From contig CALZIJ010000015.1 in the NCBI GenBank assembly GCA_945787655.1, forward strand, positions 1 through 34,705: a stretch of DNA of 34,705 bases, given 5' to 3'. Under the pieces are notes generated by a model. That model had not been told where the DNA came from, made no database searches, and worked only from the letters and a program-made list of their open reading frames with translations. Origin of the DNA: Nitrospiria bacterium (GTDB lineage: Bacteria; Nitrospirota; Nitrospiria; SBBL01; JAADHI01). The position numbers were made by a program, and so were the translations under genes. Each line of letters starts with the position of its first letter. Position 1 is the stretch's first letter. Positions 1-7,806 of the stretch are shown here, in pieces.

Positions 1-659
1 TCAACATGAAGCCCATCGAGTGATACCTCAAGCGATTGAGAACCCACGCGACGACTTGCCTCCCGTACAATTGAAATAGAATCATAAAATGTTTTCTCTA
101 ACGCCATCTTCACTTCAATATCTTCACTCCATGGGTAAAGCCCTAATGCAGCGCTCTCACGAACATAAGGGTTTTGATCATTGAGTGCCGCCAACAGTGC
201 CGCCCGGATTCGGTGATCTACCTCGAGCCCTTCTTCTCTTTTGTCGTTAATGAGTGTTAAACTTGCGATGCTCTCAGTCTGTACCCAAGGATCATCATCT
301 TGTAACCCTTTGATTAGTGCTTCTATGGCACTACTTTGAGATTTTTTGGTTATTTGGATCCGACCCAATGCCCAAGCCGCTACATAACGCACATAGGGAT
401 CTTCATCCTCAGTAGCGTTTATCAGGAAAGCAGCGACGCGATCATCGCTAAAATTTAATGATCTCAATATCGCCTTTACGCGTTCTTGTGAAGCTCCTTC
501 AAACGCCAACATATTCTCATCAAAATCATAGATTACCTCATTTGCATGGCTGTTAAATGAGGCGTCCAAAATACTCAACAGGAGCGTAATTAAAAAGATC
601 GCCCCATGGGCCAAAAAAATAAAATATATTTTTTTAACCGTCTTGTAGAGAAATCTCAT
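1..659 (-). CDS. exported HEAT-repeat protein, 3' part beyond window (partial)
   Basis: The frame is open from an ATG at 659 to the left edge, giving about 219 residues with no stop, so the C-terminus lies outside the window. The first ~40 residues form a basic start and a long hydrophobic stretch (IFLITLLLSIL), consistent with a Sec signal or N-terminal anchor. After that come HEAT-type helical repeats with the recurrent D-P-x-V-R signature: DEDPYVRYVAAWALGR, DDDPWVQTES and NDQNPYVRESAA. The same DPYVRYxAAWxL block occurs in the two full paralogues downstream (899-2617, 4596-6353), so this is a member of a tandem family. HEAT repeats mediate protein-protein contacts. The partner and role are unknown. 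A GAGG lies about 11 nt before the ATG, a weak ribosome site. Confidence 0.75.
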   Translation of the reverse strand, partial: MRFLYKTVKKIYFIFLAHGAIFLITLLLSILDASFNSHANEVIYDFDENMLAFEGASQERVKAILRSLNFSDDRVAAFLINATEDEDPYVRYVAAWALGRIQITKKSQSSAIEALIKGLQDDDPWVQTESIASLTLINDKREEGLEVDHRIRAALLAALNDQNPYVRESAALGLYPWSEDIEVKMALEKTFYDSISIVREASRRVGSQSLEVSLDGLHV

Positions 660-706
660 TATGGATAAGTCCTCTGATCTCTAGCCACCGCACCTGATAC
701 TTGGAG

Positions 707-807
707 CAAAGATTAGGGTCAGGTCTTGGCATTTGAATTTGTTTCACTTTCAAGCTCATTGAGTATACTCTATTTCAAGACCTGACCCTATAGCTGGGCT
801 ATAGCTG
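707..807. repeat. 101-bp palindromic repeat, copy 1
   Basis: This is identical to 2803-2903 except for one base (T759 versus C2855). It contains a perfect 14-bp inverted repeat AGGGTCAGGTCTTG (715-728) and its complement (776-789), a 10-bp palindrome GAGTATACTC (761-770), and a small hairpin CTATAGC-TGG-GCTATAG (788-804). It carries no ORF. The structure fits a non-autonomous REP/REPIN-like element. Its end motif GGGTCARRTCTT matches the ends of the RAYT element at 3413-4430, which suggests the RAYT moves it in trans. The copy lies between two HEAT genes. Confidence 0.85.
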
Positions 808-822
808 TTCGGTGAGTCCGTG

Positions 823-847
823 ATTGGAGCAAATGGGAAACTCCAAT
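823..847. other. inverted repeat downstream of HEAT gene 2
   Basis: ATTGGAG and CTCCAAT form a 7-bp stem with an 11-nt loop, 52-76 nt past the stop of the minus-strand HEAT gene. There is no T-run on either side, so a classical terminator is not supported. A degenerate right end of the nearby palindromic element (CAAGGCCTGACAC, 857-869) lies next to it, so it may be debris of further element copies. Confidence 0.4.
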
Positions 848-898
848 ATATGGTTGCAAGGCCTGACACTGCTAATTTTTTACTTGAGGTTTGTCTCG

Positions 899-2617
899 TT
901 AGTCGACTGTGGTAGGTCGAATTAACGGTTTAATCGACTCCATTTTTTTAATGGTAAAGTTTGCTTTTTTTCGGACTTTTTGAGATGGGGCACTTTTTGC
1001 CAGCTCCTGTAACACATTCAATAGTCTTTGATATTCCTCATCTGGGTAGGAATTTAAAGAAGAAAGGTTTTGGAGGGCATAGAACCGGACACTAAAAATG
1101 GGATCTTTTAGGGCTGCTATTGTTGGGCCAATCGCTTTGGGAAAGGAGTCTAGCGACATACCATAGATGGCACTTTCCCGAATTTTTGGAAACTCATGAT
1201 TAACTAACTTCAAGAATATAGGCCCAGCACTCTTGTTTTTTGTCGCACTTGCGTTTGAAATTAAACTCAATATGACAAAAGGATTGTTTTCTTGATCAAT
1301 GGCATTATTTATAAAATGGATGACATCTGATTCATATTTCGGCAAAAAGATAAATGCCCCGATTGAGCCGACCACAGCTCTTCGTACATGCTGATCGGGG
1401 CTATTTGCTGACCTTAATAGGTGTTCGAAGATTTTTAACTTGTCTTCCTGTTCAAGGTCAGAAAGTATATATCCAGATAATGCCTTTGCACACGAATACT
1501 GGACATAAATGTCACGATCCAGAAGACACTCAAGCAGGATATCCACTGAGTTCGGGGGTTGCATCCAAGACAACTCAAGGGCTGCTGATTTCTTTTGGTA
1601 CTTATCTCCTTCTTGTAACATTTTGATCCATTTTAGAGGATCTACTTGAGTGATTGAAGTATCTTTTGTAGATCCTCTCGTGGATTTGCGCTGATCATCC
1701 TTCAGTACTTCATCCAGGGTTTTTCCTGTTATTTCTTTTATTGCCTTGTCAACGCTCCATCTCTTATTTTTTTCTCTGAAATCGAGCAGAGAACCTACTG
1801 CCCTTGTGTCTTTCAGTAAGCCCAATGCATGAATTGATTCCATCACAACTATTCCATGGGGATCTCCAAGCTTTTCTACTAAGAGATCGAGCGTTTTGAA
1901 GTTTTTTGAATGGAACTTTATTAGGAATCGGACAGTAGCAATTCGAATTTCCGGATTAGGATCTTTTATGGCTTGCGACAATATGTCAAAATTATTTTTA
2001 AAATACTCAACTGCCCCCCTTCTGACAAGTCCGACTTCATCTTTAAAAGCTAAGCGCTCGGCTTCTTCTGCTTTTAAATCCGCTCTCCAGAATAAAAGCC
2101 CCCAACTTGCTAAAGCGCGAATATGGGGGTCAGGATTTTTTATTTGGTTTATTAAAGTTTTTTTTATCCGAATATCAGGGTTAATGCCCTGTGCTTTTTG
2201 ATAAGTTTGAATCTGTATCAATGCATCCATCGCTTCTGTCTGCACCCAGTGATCTTTATCTCCGATCATCGATAAAAGTGCTTCTATCATTCTTGGTAAT
2301 TGGGGTTCACTAAGCTGAGAAACGCCCTCCGAATAGTCAAAATCAATCAAATTCATGTGAGATGGATTTAATGCCCAGACGGCTGCATAGCGGACTATTG
2401 GATCTTCATTATCTAGGAACCGGATTAGCTCTCCTACGACGCCGGCTTCTAATCTATTCAACAGCGACAAAATATCGTGTTGACGCGTTAATGACGCTCT
2501 ATTTTGTTTCTGTACTTTTTTTTGAAAAAGATCGATCCCTTCGGCATACGTAGACTCCAGGAAGAAAGAATTAAACGAGAAGAAGGTTATGCATATAAAA
2601 GATATGATCTTCTTCAT
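899..2617 (-). CDS. exported HEAT-repeat protein (paralogue 2, full length)
   Basis: 572 residues. The N-terminus (MKKIISFICITFFSF, then a TYAEG cleavage-like site) is a Sec signal peptide, so the protein is probably periplasmic. The rest is almost wholly HEAT repeats of about 30-40 residues, with signatures such as DNEDPIVRYAAVWAL, KNPDPHIRALASWGL, KDPNPEIRIATVRFL and SPDQHVRRAVVGSIGAF. The protein appears to have two halves: an N-terminal block (~1-300) and a second block starting near LQEGDKYQKKSAALELSW. The same boundary is seen in the paralogue at 4596-6353, and the RAYT insertion in paralogue 3 falls there. The ATG at 2617 has only a weak AAGG 13 nt upstream. Codon and base use is AT-rich relative to the region beyond 7.7 kb. 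The function is unknown; a scaffold or binding role is inferred from the fold only. The gene is bracketed by 101-bp direct repeats. Confidence 0.85.
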   Translation of the reverse strand: MKKIISFICITFFSFNSFFLESTYAEGIDLFQKKVQKQNRASLTRQHDILSLLNRLEAGVVGELIRFLDNEDPIVRYAAVWALNPSHMNLIDFDYSEGVSQLSEPQLPRMIEALLSMIGDKDHWVQTEAMDALIQIQTYQKAQGINPDIRIKKTLINQIKNPDPHIRALASWGLLFWRADLKAEEAERLAFKDEVGLVRRGAVEYFKNNFDILSQAIKDPNPEIRIATVRFLIKFHSKNFKTLDLLVEKLGDPHGIVVMESIHALGLLKDTRAVGSLLDFREKNKRWSVDKAIKEITGKTLDEVLKDDQRKSTRGSTKDTSITQVDPLKWIKMLQEGDKYQKKSAALELSWMQPPNSVDILLECLLDRDIYVQYSCAKALSGYILSDLEQEDKLKIFEHLLRSANSPDQHVRRAVVGSIGAFIFLPKYESDVIHFINNAIDQENNPFVILSLISNASATKNKSAGPIFLKLVNHEFPKIRESAIYGMSLDSFPKAIGPTIAALKDPIFSVRFYALQNLSSLNSYPDEEYQRLLNVLQELAKSAPSQKVRKKANFTIKKMESIKPLIRPTTVD

Positions 2618-2680
2618 AATTTGATGGTGGCCTTTGTTATTTGAAATATAAATAAAAAGCTCCTTTACAATAAACCCGAT

Positions 2681-2975
2681 CTAATTTCTTGTGTGGTTAT
2701 TTGACCATCCTGGTTCTACCCAAATTCCATGACTCTGAATACCTTGATTTTGAGGTTGATTTGCCCAAGCATCCGGACGAGCCCATTGGATTTCGAAATA
2801 TCCAAAGATTAGGGTCAGGTCTTGGCATTTGAATTTGTTTCACTTTCAAGCTCACTGAGTATACTCTATTTCAAGACCTGACCCTATAGCTGGGCTATAG
2901 CTGGTTTGTCACGAATGATGGAACCTGCCAATCGGTGATTGCTGAATGAAAGATTTGCCCCTTATTATCGATCAC
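2681..2975 (-). pseudogene. small gene remnant interrupted by the 101-bp palindromic element
   Basis: On the minus strand, 2975-2904 reads VIDNKGQIFHSAITDWQ followed by VPSFVTN. After the repeat, 2803-2681 reads GYFEIQWARPDAWANQP and ends WVEPGWSNNHTRN before TAG. Both halves have plausible coding composition, but each runs into stops inside the repeat. Removing exactly 100 bp (2804-2903) joins them in one frame (...VTN-GYFEIQ...), giving 65 codons including the stop. The possible GTG start at 2975 overlaps the TGA of the truncated HEAT gene (GTGA), so the piece could be a coupled small gene or the frameshifted tail of that HEAT gene. No family was recognised. The joined frame is seen in the sequence; the insertion history is inferred. 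Confidence 0.5.
2803..2903. repeat. 101-bp palindromic repeat, copy 2
   Basis: This is a direct-orientation copy of 707-807, differing at one base. The inverted ends are at 2811-2824 and 2872-2885, the 10-bp palindrome at 2857-2866 and the small hairpin at 2884-2900. No target-site duplication is visible on either side, as expected for single-strand IS200/IS605-type or REP transposition. It interrupts a small coding remnant (2681-2975). Together with copy 1 it brackets the HEAT gene at 899-2617. The surrounding 2618-2971 stretch holds only this repeat and the remnant. Confidence 0.85.
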
Positions 2976-3418
2976 CGAAACTCAGGAGCCAATGTAATTG
3001 ATTCAGGATCCTTCCCCCAAATATGAGCGTGATAAAGTATCCGTTGTTTTGCGACCAAAGGGTCTTTGTCTTCCTGAAACACTTTTGTCAGGAAGTCGAT
3101 CGTTTTGTCTTTTCTTTGTTTTCCTTTCCTAAAAAACACCTGGATCCCTTCAATCGCCCTCCTTCGCACATGAGGATTCGGGTCTTTTATTGCATTGGTG
3201 AGACTCTGAAAAATAGTCTCAAATTCCTTGGGTTCACTGTAGTAAAATACAATGTAATCGATTAATTCATTCAAGAAAGCAAAACGGAGCCTTGGGTCTC
3301 TATGTGTGATTACTTCTAAAAGTAAGGTTTTGTGTTCACTTTGATGCCACGGGAGCTCTTTGGCCGCAAAGATCATCTCAGAGGATTGGCCGCTTTGCAA
3401 TTTTCCGGTCTCAAGGGG
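2972..3418 (-). pseudogene. HEAT-repeat protein, truncated by RAYT insertion (paralogue 3)
   Basis: The frame is open from the RAYT element border to a TGA at 2972. The only internal start near the break is a TTG at 3400. The visible part begins LETGKLQSGQSSEMIFAAKE, which aligns with the start of the second HEAT block of both full paralogues (LQEGDKYQKKSAALEL; LKSGDQFAELTALLYL). It includes the typical IKDPNPHVRRRAIEGIQVFF repeat. The N-terminal half is absent and is not found on the far side of the transposase, so there has been deletion as well as insertion. The C-terminus is also about 90 residues shorter than in the paralogues. Most likely a dead fragment. Confidence 0.7.
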
Positions 3419-4430
3419 TCAAATCTTTTGTTGATAGATATCTTTTTCAATACACTCCACCTTCTTTTTGAACCGCCGATTCGTTGCCGTCTTGCTCCGG
3501 ATGGCATGACATGCCCATCCGACCGCACCATAACTTCCAACCCCAAATCTTTCGGCGATTTCTTGCAAGGTTAAATCACACGAGCGCTTTACCAGATACA
3601 TCGCAACCTTTCTCGCCTCATTCTCTTTCCCTCGGCATCCCTTTATCACATCCTCACGAGCGACACCATAGGTATCGGCAACCAATCCCACAACCCGATC
3701 AGCACTTGGCCGGATAAGAAGCCGCTCGTGCCGGGGGTACTCCAGAGACAGCTTTCCTGTCCGGCTTCTTATCCGATCAAGAAACCTTTCACCCCCTAAT
3801 ACCGAACCCTGTCGACCCGAACCGTAAAAATCGTTAATGCGACCTGCGTTTCCCGACAGTATAAACTCCTGATATGCGCCTGCATCTGCAAAGCGGCTCA
3901 ATACTTCTTGCACATTGAGCCACTTTGTGGCCTCTTTGGTTTCAAAATAGGCGCGATGACTACTCCATCGATAGTTCTGTGGTTTCTTGACGCATCTTGC
4001 TTCTACCGGGTTTAAATGAATATAGCGGACGACCGATGTGAGGTATTCGTCTGCGTCTATTAGAATCGCTTTGTACCGCCCGCGGAAAAGAGTGCCGTCT
4101 CGGCCATGGATCTTGTTGAAGCGTTGGGTGTAGAGGCCGTTTAGATGTTTCATGACGCGAGAAAGTTTCCCTTCCGGCGTTCTTAGACAGATATGGTAAT
4201 GGTTGTCCATCAGACAATAGGCAAACACTTCAATCCCCCACAGCATATGTGTTTCGGACAGTGTTCGAAGGAAGAGTTCCTTGTCTTTGGAATCGATAAA
4301 TATCTTCTGATAAGCACTCCCCCGGTTCATCACGTGGTAGACCGCTCCCGGGAATTCGATGCGAAGAGGGCGAGACATGAAAAAATATAAAATGAATAAA
4401 ATAATTAGTCAACAGCAGACTTGACCCCTT
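3413..4430 (-). mobile_element. RAYT element with inverted ends
   Basis: The transposase gene is flanked by AAGGGGTCAAATCT (3413-3426) and AGACTTGACCCCTT (4417-4430), which are inverted repeats matching at 13 of 14 positions. The left end overlaps the transposase stop codon. Next to the right end is a 12-bp tandem duplication, TGACCCCTTTAC at 4422-4433 and 4434-4445. The end motif GGGTCARRTCT is shared with the two 101-bp palindromic repeats. The exact element borders are inferred; no target duplication is apparent. Confidence 0.6.
3419..4378 (-). CDS. REP-associated tyrosine transposase (RAYT, Y1/HUH family)
   Basis: 319 residues. The start MSRPLRIEFPGAVYHVMNRG is the hallmark of the IS200-like TnpA_REP family. 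The HUH metal-binding motif is H60-Y-H62 in MDNHYHICLRT. The catalytic tyrosine should be in YLTSVVRYIHLNPVEA (Y112 or Y119). The C-terminal ~90 residues (VVGLVADTYGV..., LTLQEIAERFGVG) resemble the DnaA C-terminal helix-turn-helix seen in one RAYT subgroup and should bind the palindromic DNA. Family knowledge says these enzymes nick and join single-stranded REP palindromes and are usually single-copy domesticated transposases. The reading frame is intact. Its base composition is richer in GC than the HEAT genes around it, consistent with separate arrival. Confidence 0.92.
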   Translation of the reverse strand: MSRPLRIEFPGAVYHVMNRGSAYQKIFIDSKDKELFLRTLSETHMLWGIEVFAYCLMDNHYHICLRTPEGKLSRVMKHLNGLYTQRFNKIHGRDGTLFRGRYKAILIDADEYLTSVVRYIHLNPVEARCVKKPQNYRWSSHRAYFETKEATKWLNVQEVLSRFADAGAYQEFILSGNAGRINDFYGSGRQGSVLGGERFLDRIRSRTGKLSLEYPRHERLLIRPSADRVVGLVADTYGVAREDVIKGCRGKENEARKVAMYLVKRSCDLTLQEIAERFGVGSYGAVGWACHAIRSKTATNRRFKKKVECIEKDIYQQKI

Positions 4431-4445
4431 TACTGACCCCTTTAC
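4422..4445. repeat. 12-bp tandem duplication at the RAYT right end
   Basis: TGACCCCTTTAC occurs twice head to tail at 4422-4433 and 4434-4445. The first copy is part of the right inverted end of the RAYT element. It could reflect a nested insertion or slippage at the element end. The remaining spacer to 4595 shows no further gene. Confidence 0.7.
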
Positions 4446-4595
4446 TAAGGACAGTTTATTGGTTCAATGCCCTAGGTTGAAAATTATCACTATGGAATGG
4501 CCCATTATTTTCAGGGAAATAGAAAAACTAAATGGTATGGGCGGAGCGCTATCAAATACGAGTAGAACCGGTGACTCCCCTATTTTTTATTTCCA

Positions 4596-6353
4596 TTAAT
4601 TACAATGTATATGTGATCGAACAACAGGTTTTTTAGTTGTAAAATAAAGCTCGTTAGAATTGAATGAACGACTTGCATTTTTTCGAACCAATTCAGAAGG
4701 GTCGTTTTCTGAGATGTTTTTTAATGTCGATTGAATCTCCATAAACTCCGATTCAGGGATGATCTCACTGAAGCCTAATTGTTGTGTTGCACGGAGACGA
4801 ATTCTAGAATACGGATCTTTTAAAGCCCTAAAAATTGAATCGAATGCATCGGGATAACAACGCAATGGGATTTCATCTATCGCAATCTTGCGTATTTCTG
4901 TAAATTCATCATTGATCAATTTTAAAAAAATTGAATCTGCCCCTTTAAGACTGGTCTCTGGGTCTTTATCGCCGATTAATTCAATGCTCGCATGTCTAAT
5001 AAAAGGATCCTCCTCTTTCCTAATTATATTTTGAATAAAATCAATAACCCGGGCATTGTGAGTTTCATAACTAACGAAAATCCCGAGCATCCTGATTGCT
5101 GCTCTTCGAACATGCGGATTTGTATCCTTAGTTGCCTTTTTAAGACTGTCATAGACTACTTCCATCTTTTCTGGAGGATAATATTTCATAAACAAGTCGT
5201 ACCATAACATTTCAATAGAATGATATTTAATGAGCGGATCTTTACCTTTTATCCCCTGCAATAAGATCTCAAGTTTTTCTGGTAACGGGACCCAGCTCAG
5301 GTAGAGCAGGGCAGTCAGTTCTGCAAACTGATCCCCACTTTTTAAACTTTGCATTTGGCGTTTTGTATCTCGCTTTTTAATGAAAGTTTTCTTAAATTGA
5401 AAGTCCTTCATTTCGTCTTGATATTCACGCTCGACTTCTTCAAATGTTTTTCCCGCGACCTCTTCAATATATTTCTTAGAAATTTCATGCGGGTACTTTT
5501 CATGTGAAGCCAAGAGCAGTTTGACTGCTTTCCGATGTTCGATTTGATCCAGAATCCGCCGAGCAACTATTCGCACCGAAATGTGGGGATCATCGAAATA
5601 AGGGGTCAATAGCTCTGCCGTGAGAGGATTACTGGAATGTTTCAGGCCAAGAATATCAGCGGCTGCCCAGCGAACCATATAATAATTGTCTTTCAGTGCC
5701 TCTCTTAGAACTTTGATATCCTGGCTAAAATAAATCACTGCAACCCTTCGCACCTTCCAAGACTTATCCAAAAGGGCCTCTCGAAAGGCTTTTTCAACCT
5801 TGGCATCTCTTTCCCAACGCAAAAGGGCCTCTGCGGCATCATAACGAATATCGGGATGAGGATCTTTAATGAGGTTTAGGACAACAGCCTGCACATTCCG
5901 ATTTAGTTGGAGCCCCTGACCGAGTTGATACCGTTGATGCTCTATTAAGGCAGAAGCGATCTCTTTACGTGCCCAACTATCTTCCTCTAGCGGTGCCTTT
6001 ATCAATAATGTAAGTAATTTTTTTGATTTGGCAATGGAAAGCGGATTTACTCCTTTTCCATAATCAGTATACCCATCAATGATATCCATGTGCTGAGGAT
6101 TCAATGACCACGCAGCGGTATAGCGAACGTAAGGATCAGGGTCGTTTAAGGCTTGGGCAATCGGAGCTATCGTTCTTTCGTCTACTAGATTAAATAAATC
6201 CAGAACAGCCTTCTGGCGCTCGTCGGGTTTATTGCTGCTAAGGCGTTTTATATAAGAATCGATGCTTATTTGATCTTCTGCGATGACTTCCTTCCTTTGC
6301 AACAGGGAAAGTGAAACAATCACCGCAATAGAATATAAGAATATCTTCTTCAT
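4596..6353 (-). CDS. exported HEAT-repeat protein (paralogue 4, full length)
   Basis: 585 residues from the ATG at 6353. Another in-frame ATG lies three codons earlier at 6362, but the GGA around 6363 is better spaced for the 6353 start, and MKKIFLYSIAVIVSLSLL then forms a clean Sec signal peptide with cleavage near VIAED. The mature part is HEAT repeats throughout: NDPDPYVRYTAAWSLNP, KDPHPDIRYDAAEALLRW, KDTNPHVRRAAIRMLG and KDPYSRIRLRATQQLG. It aligns along its whole length with the protein at 899-2617, including the AAW-LNPxHM block, so the two are tandem duplicates. The enzymatic role is unknown; HEAT solenoids are binding scaffolds. It follows an RHS fragment on the same strand by about 75 nt. 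Confidence 0.85.
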   Translation of the reverse strand: MKKIFLYSIAVIVSLSLLQRKEVIAEDQISIDSYIKRLSSNKPDERQKAVLDLFNLVDERTIAPIAQALNDPDPYVRYTAAWSLNPQHMDIIDGYTDYGKGVNPLSIAKSKKLLTLLIKAPLEEDSWARKEIASALIEHQRYQLGQGLQLNRNVQAVVLNLIKDPHPDIRYDAAEALLRWERDAKVEKAFREALLDKSWKVRRVAVIYFSQDIKVLREALKDNYYMVRWAAADILGLKHSSNPLTAELLTPYFDDPHISVRIVARRILDQIEHRKAVKLLLASHEKYPHEISKKYIEEVAGKTFEEVEREYQDEMKDFQFKKTFIKKRDTKRQMQSLKSGDQFAELTALLYLSWVPLPEKLEILLQGIKGKDPLIKYHSIEMLWYDLFMKYYPPEKMEVVYDSLKKATKDTNPHVRRAAIRMLGIFVSYETHNARVIDFIQNIIRKEEDPFIRHASIELIGDKDPETSLKGADSIFLKLINDEFTEIRKIAIDEIPLRCYPDAFDSIFRALKDPYSRIRLRATQQLGFSEIIPESEFMEIQSTLKNISENDPSELVRKNASRSFNSNELYFTTKKPVVRSHIHCN

Positions 6354-6428
6354 AAAAATCATCCAAAAGAGTGGTTTATTTTTATAGAACCGGTCCTTGG
6401 ATGCCCACGATCTGCTAAGATTTTATTC

Positions 6429-7570
6429 CTAAAGATTTTGATTGCCATCATTAAAACGGTACCTTGTACAAGGGGGACATATTGTTGCCTCAAAATAACG
6501 GTTTCCCAGCACACCCCCTGTGACTTCGAAGATCCCTCTATCATAGATGTTTATTTCCTTGCTTCCAAGACCTCCATTACTCCGAATGTCAAGAAGGGAA
6601 GCACCATGATCGAATCCATTTCTCCCAGCATGCCATTCATCAACCCTTACAGTTAATTCGTTCTGGAAAGGCCTTGGTCCATCGCGTTTAATAATAAAGG
6701 CTGTTCCTCTTCTATTCCTGAAGCCAGGGTGGTTTAGGCTTATGCCAACGCTTTCACACAACCCTCCATTACAACTAACTTCACCCGTCAGAGGAAAATC
6801 CGACCTGCCGGTAATGTGGGAGGCAAATGTTGCTCCAGCCCCTGACACTATCGGACTAGAAGAACCAACATCAACACTGATTCTTGGCCCTGCCGTAAAA
6901 TCATTGGATGCAAGGCTCACAGGCTGCGCGCCGAAAAGAAAACCCCCGGCATCTGAAAAACCCCCTCCCATACCCATCATTCCCGGATTGGGTGGACGTG
7001 GCGTTGAAGCAAAAACGGGTTTCACAGTACATGCTGGAAAAGGCTCACAAGGGAGCCCCCCTTGCGGCCCATTATAAGCAGTACCCCCGCTTGCATCTGA
7101 TGACGGTGCAGGAATAAATGCACAATCAGGACAATCATTGTTTTTATCTTCGTTTTGTTCGATTGAGTTTTGGGGAGCTACACCGACACTTCCACCTCCA
7201 CGGTTACTATTATCTCTTCTCGTAATTTCCTCGTCCGAAAGTACATTTTGCCCAATTAATGCCTCATGCCCTGAAGGATCAATCATGTTGATGGGGTTGT
7301 TCCCCACATAACTGTAGCGGTTAAAATTCTGCGGGTTTCCGGACCCCGGCACAATGGAGTCGGCCTGGGTAAAGCGTCCTAAAACCGGGTCATAATAGCG
7401 CGCATTGTAAAAATAAAGCCCCGTGCTCTCGTCGTGCTCCTGGCCGGTGTATTTATGGTTGACATCCACGGAGCCGACGTTATCACGGATATTGCCATAG
7501 GGCAAGTCAGCCAGCTCTTGTAAATATTGGCGGCGCCGTCGGTGATCACACTGCTGCTGCCGAGATGATC
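6429..7570 (-). pseudogene. orphan RHS-repeat C-terminal tip, frameshifted
   Basis: The main open frame has the RHS core motif block: LADLPYGNIRDNVGSVDVNH, KYTGQEHDESTGLYFYNARYYDPVLGRF, and NRYSYVGNNPINMIDPSGHE. Upstream, DHLGSSSVITDGAANI is encoded in another frame (7570-7523). The two join if one base is added at about 7521-7522 (N-I-V-Q-E-L). An in-frame TAA at 7574-7576 precedes it, so the large N-terminal YD-repeat shell is missing. After the core, ~280 residues form a variable tip. Its first part is low-complexity, rich in Gly, Pro and Ser; then comes VRVDEWHAGRNGFDHGASL, and it ends CPPCTRYRFNDGNQNL. In intact RHS proteins this tip is the toxin. I recognise no toxin family here. Probably a displaced cassette or remnant. 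Confidence 0.75.
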
Positions 7571-7720
7571 GGTTTAACAGATGCAATCTTAAGCTCTTCT
7601 GCGTACGGCTTCCCACTCACATGCCCCGCTTTCAAGTACCACCTTAAGACTAAAAAAAGTCTATAAAAAAGGTCAATTCATTTCTCATTCATCTCTCTAC
7701 ACTTAAAAAGGTGGTTCCGA

Positions 7721-7728
7721 TGTATAAT
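7721..7728 (+). promoter_or_regulatory. possible -10 element for the lipoprotein gene
   Basis: TGTATAAT occurs about 80 nt before the lipoprotein ATG at 7807, containing a perfect TATAAT at 7723-7728. No convincing -35 is seen 16-18 bp upstream. The 190-nt gap also has an inverted pair ACCACCTT (7638-7645) and AAGGTGGT (7708-7715) and a small hairpin at 7647-7662, none of which I can assign. Confidence 0.25.
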
Positions 7729-7806
7729 CTGGTTTATATTAATATTATCTGCGACTTTGAGCTTTTCAAAACCAACTCAAAACATAGGATTGAGTAACAG
7801 ATCAAT

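Noticed and set aside
701-833. 10-bp direct repeats TTGGAGCAAA (701-710, 824-833) as a target duplication of palindrome copy 1
   Set aside because: The last four bases of the first copy belong to the repeat itself, and copy 2 has no such duplication.
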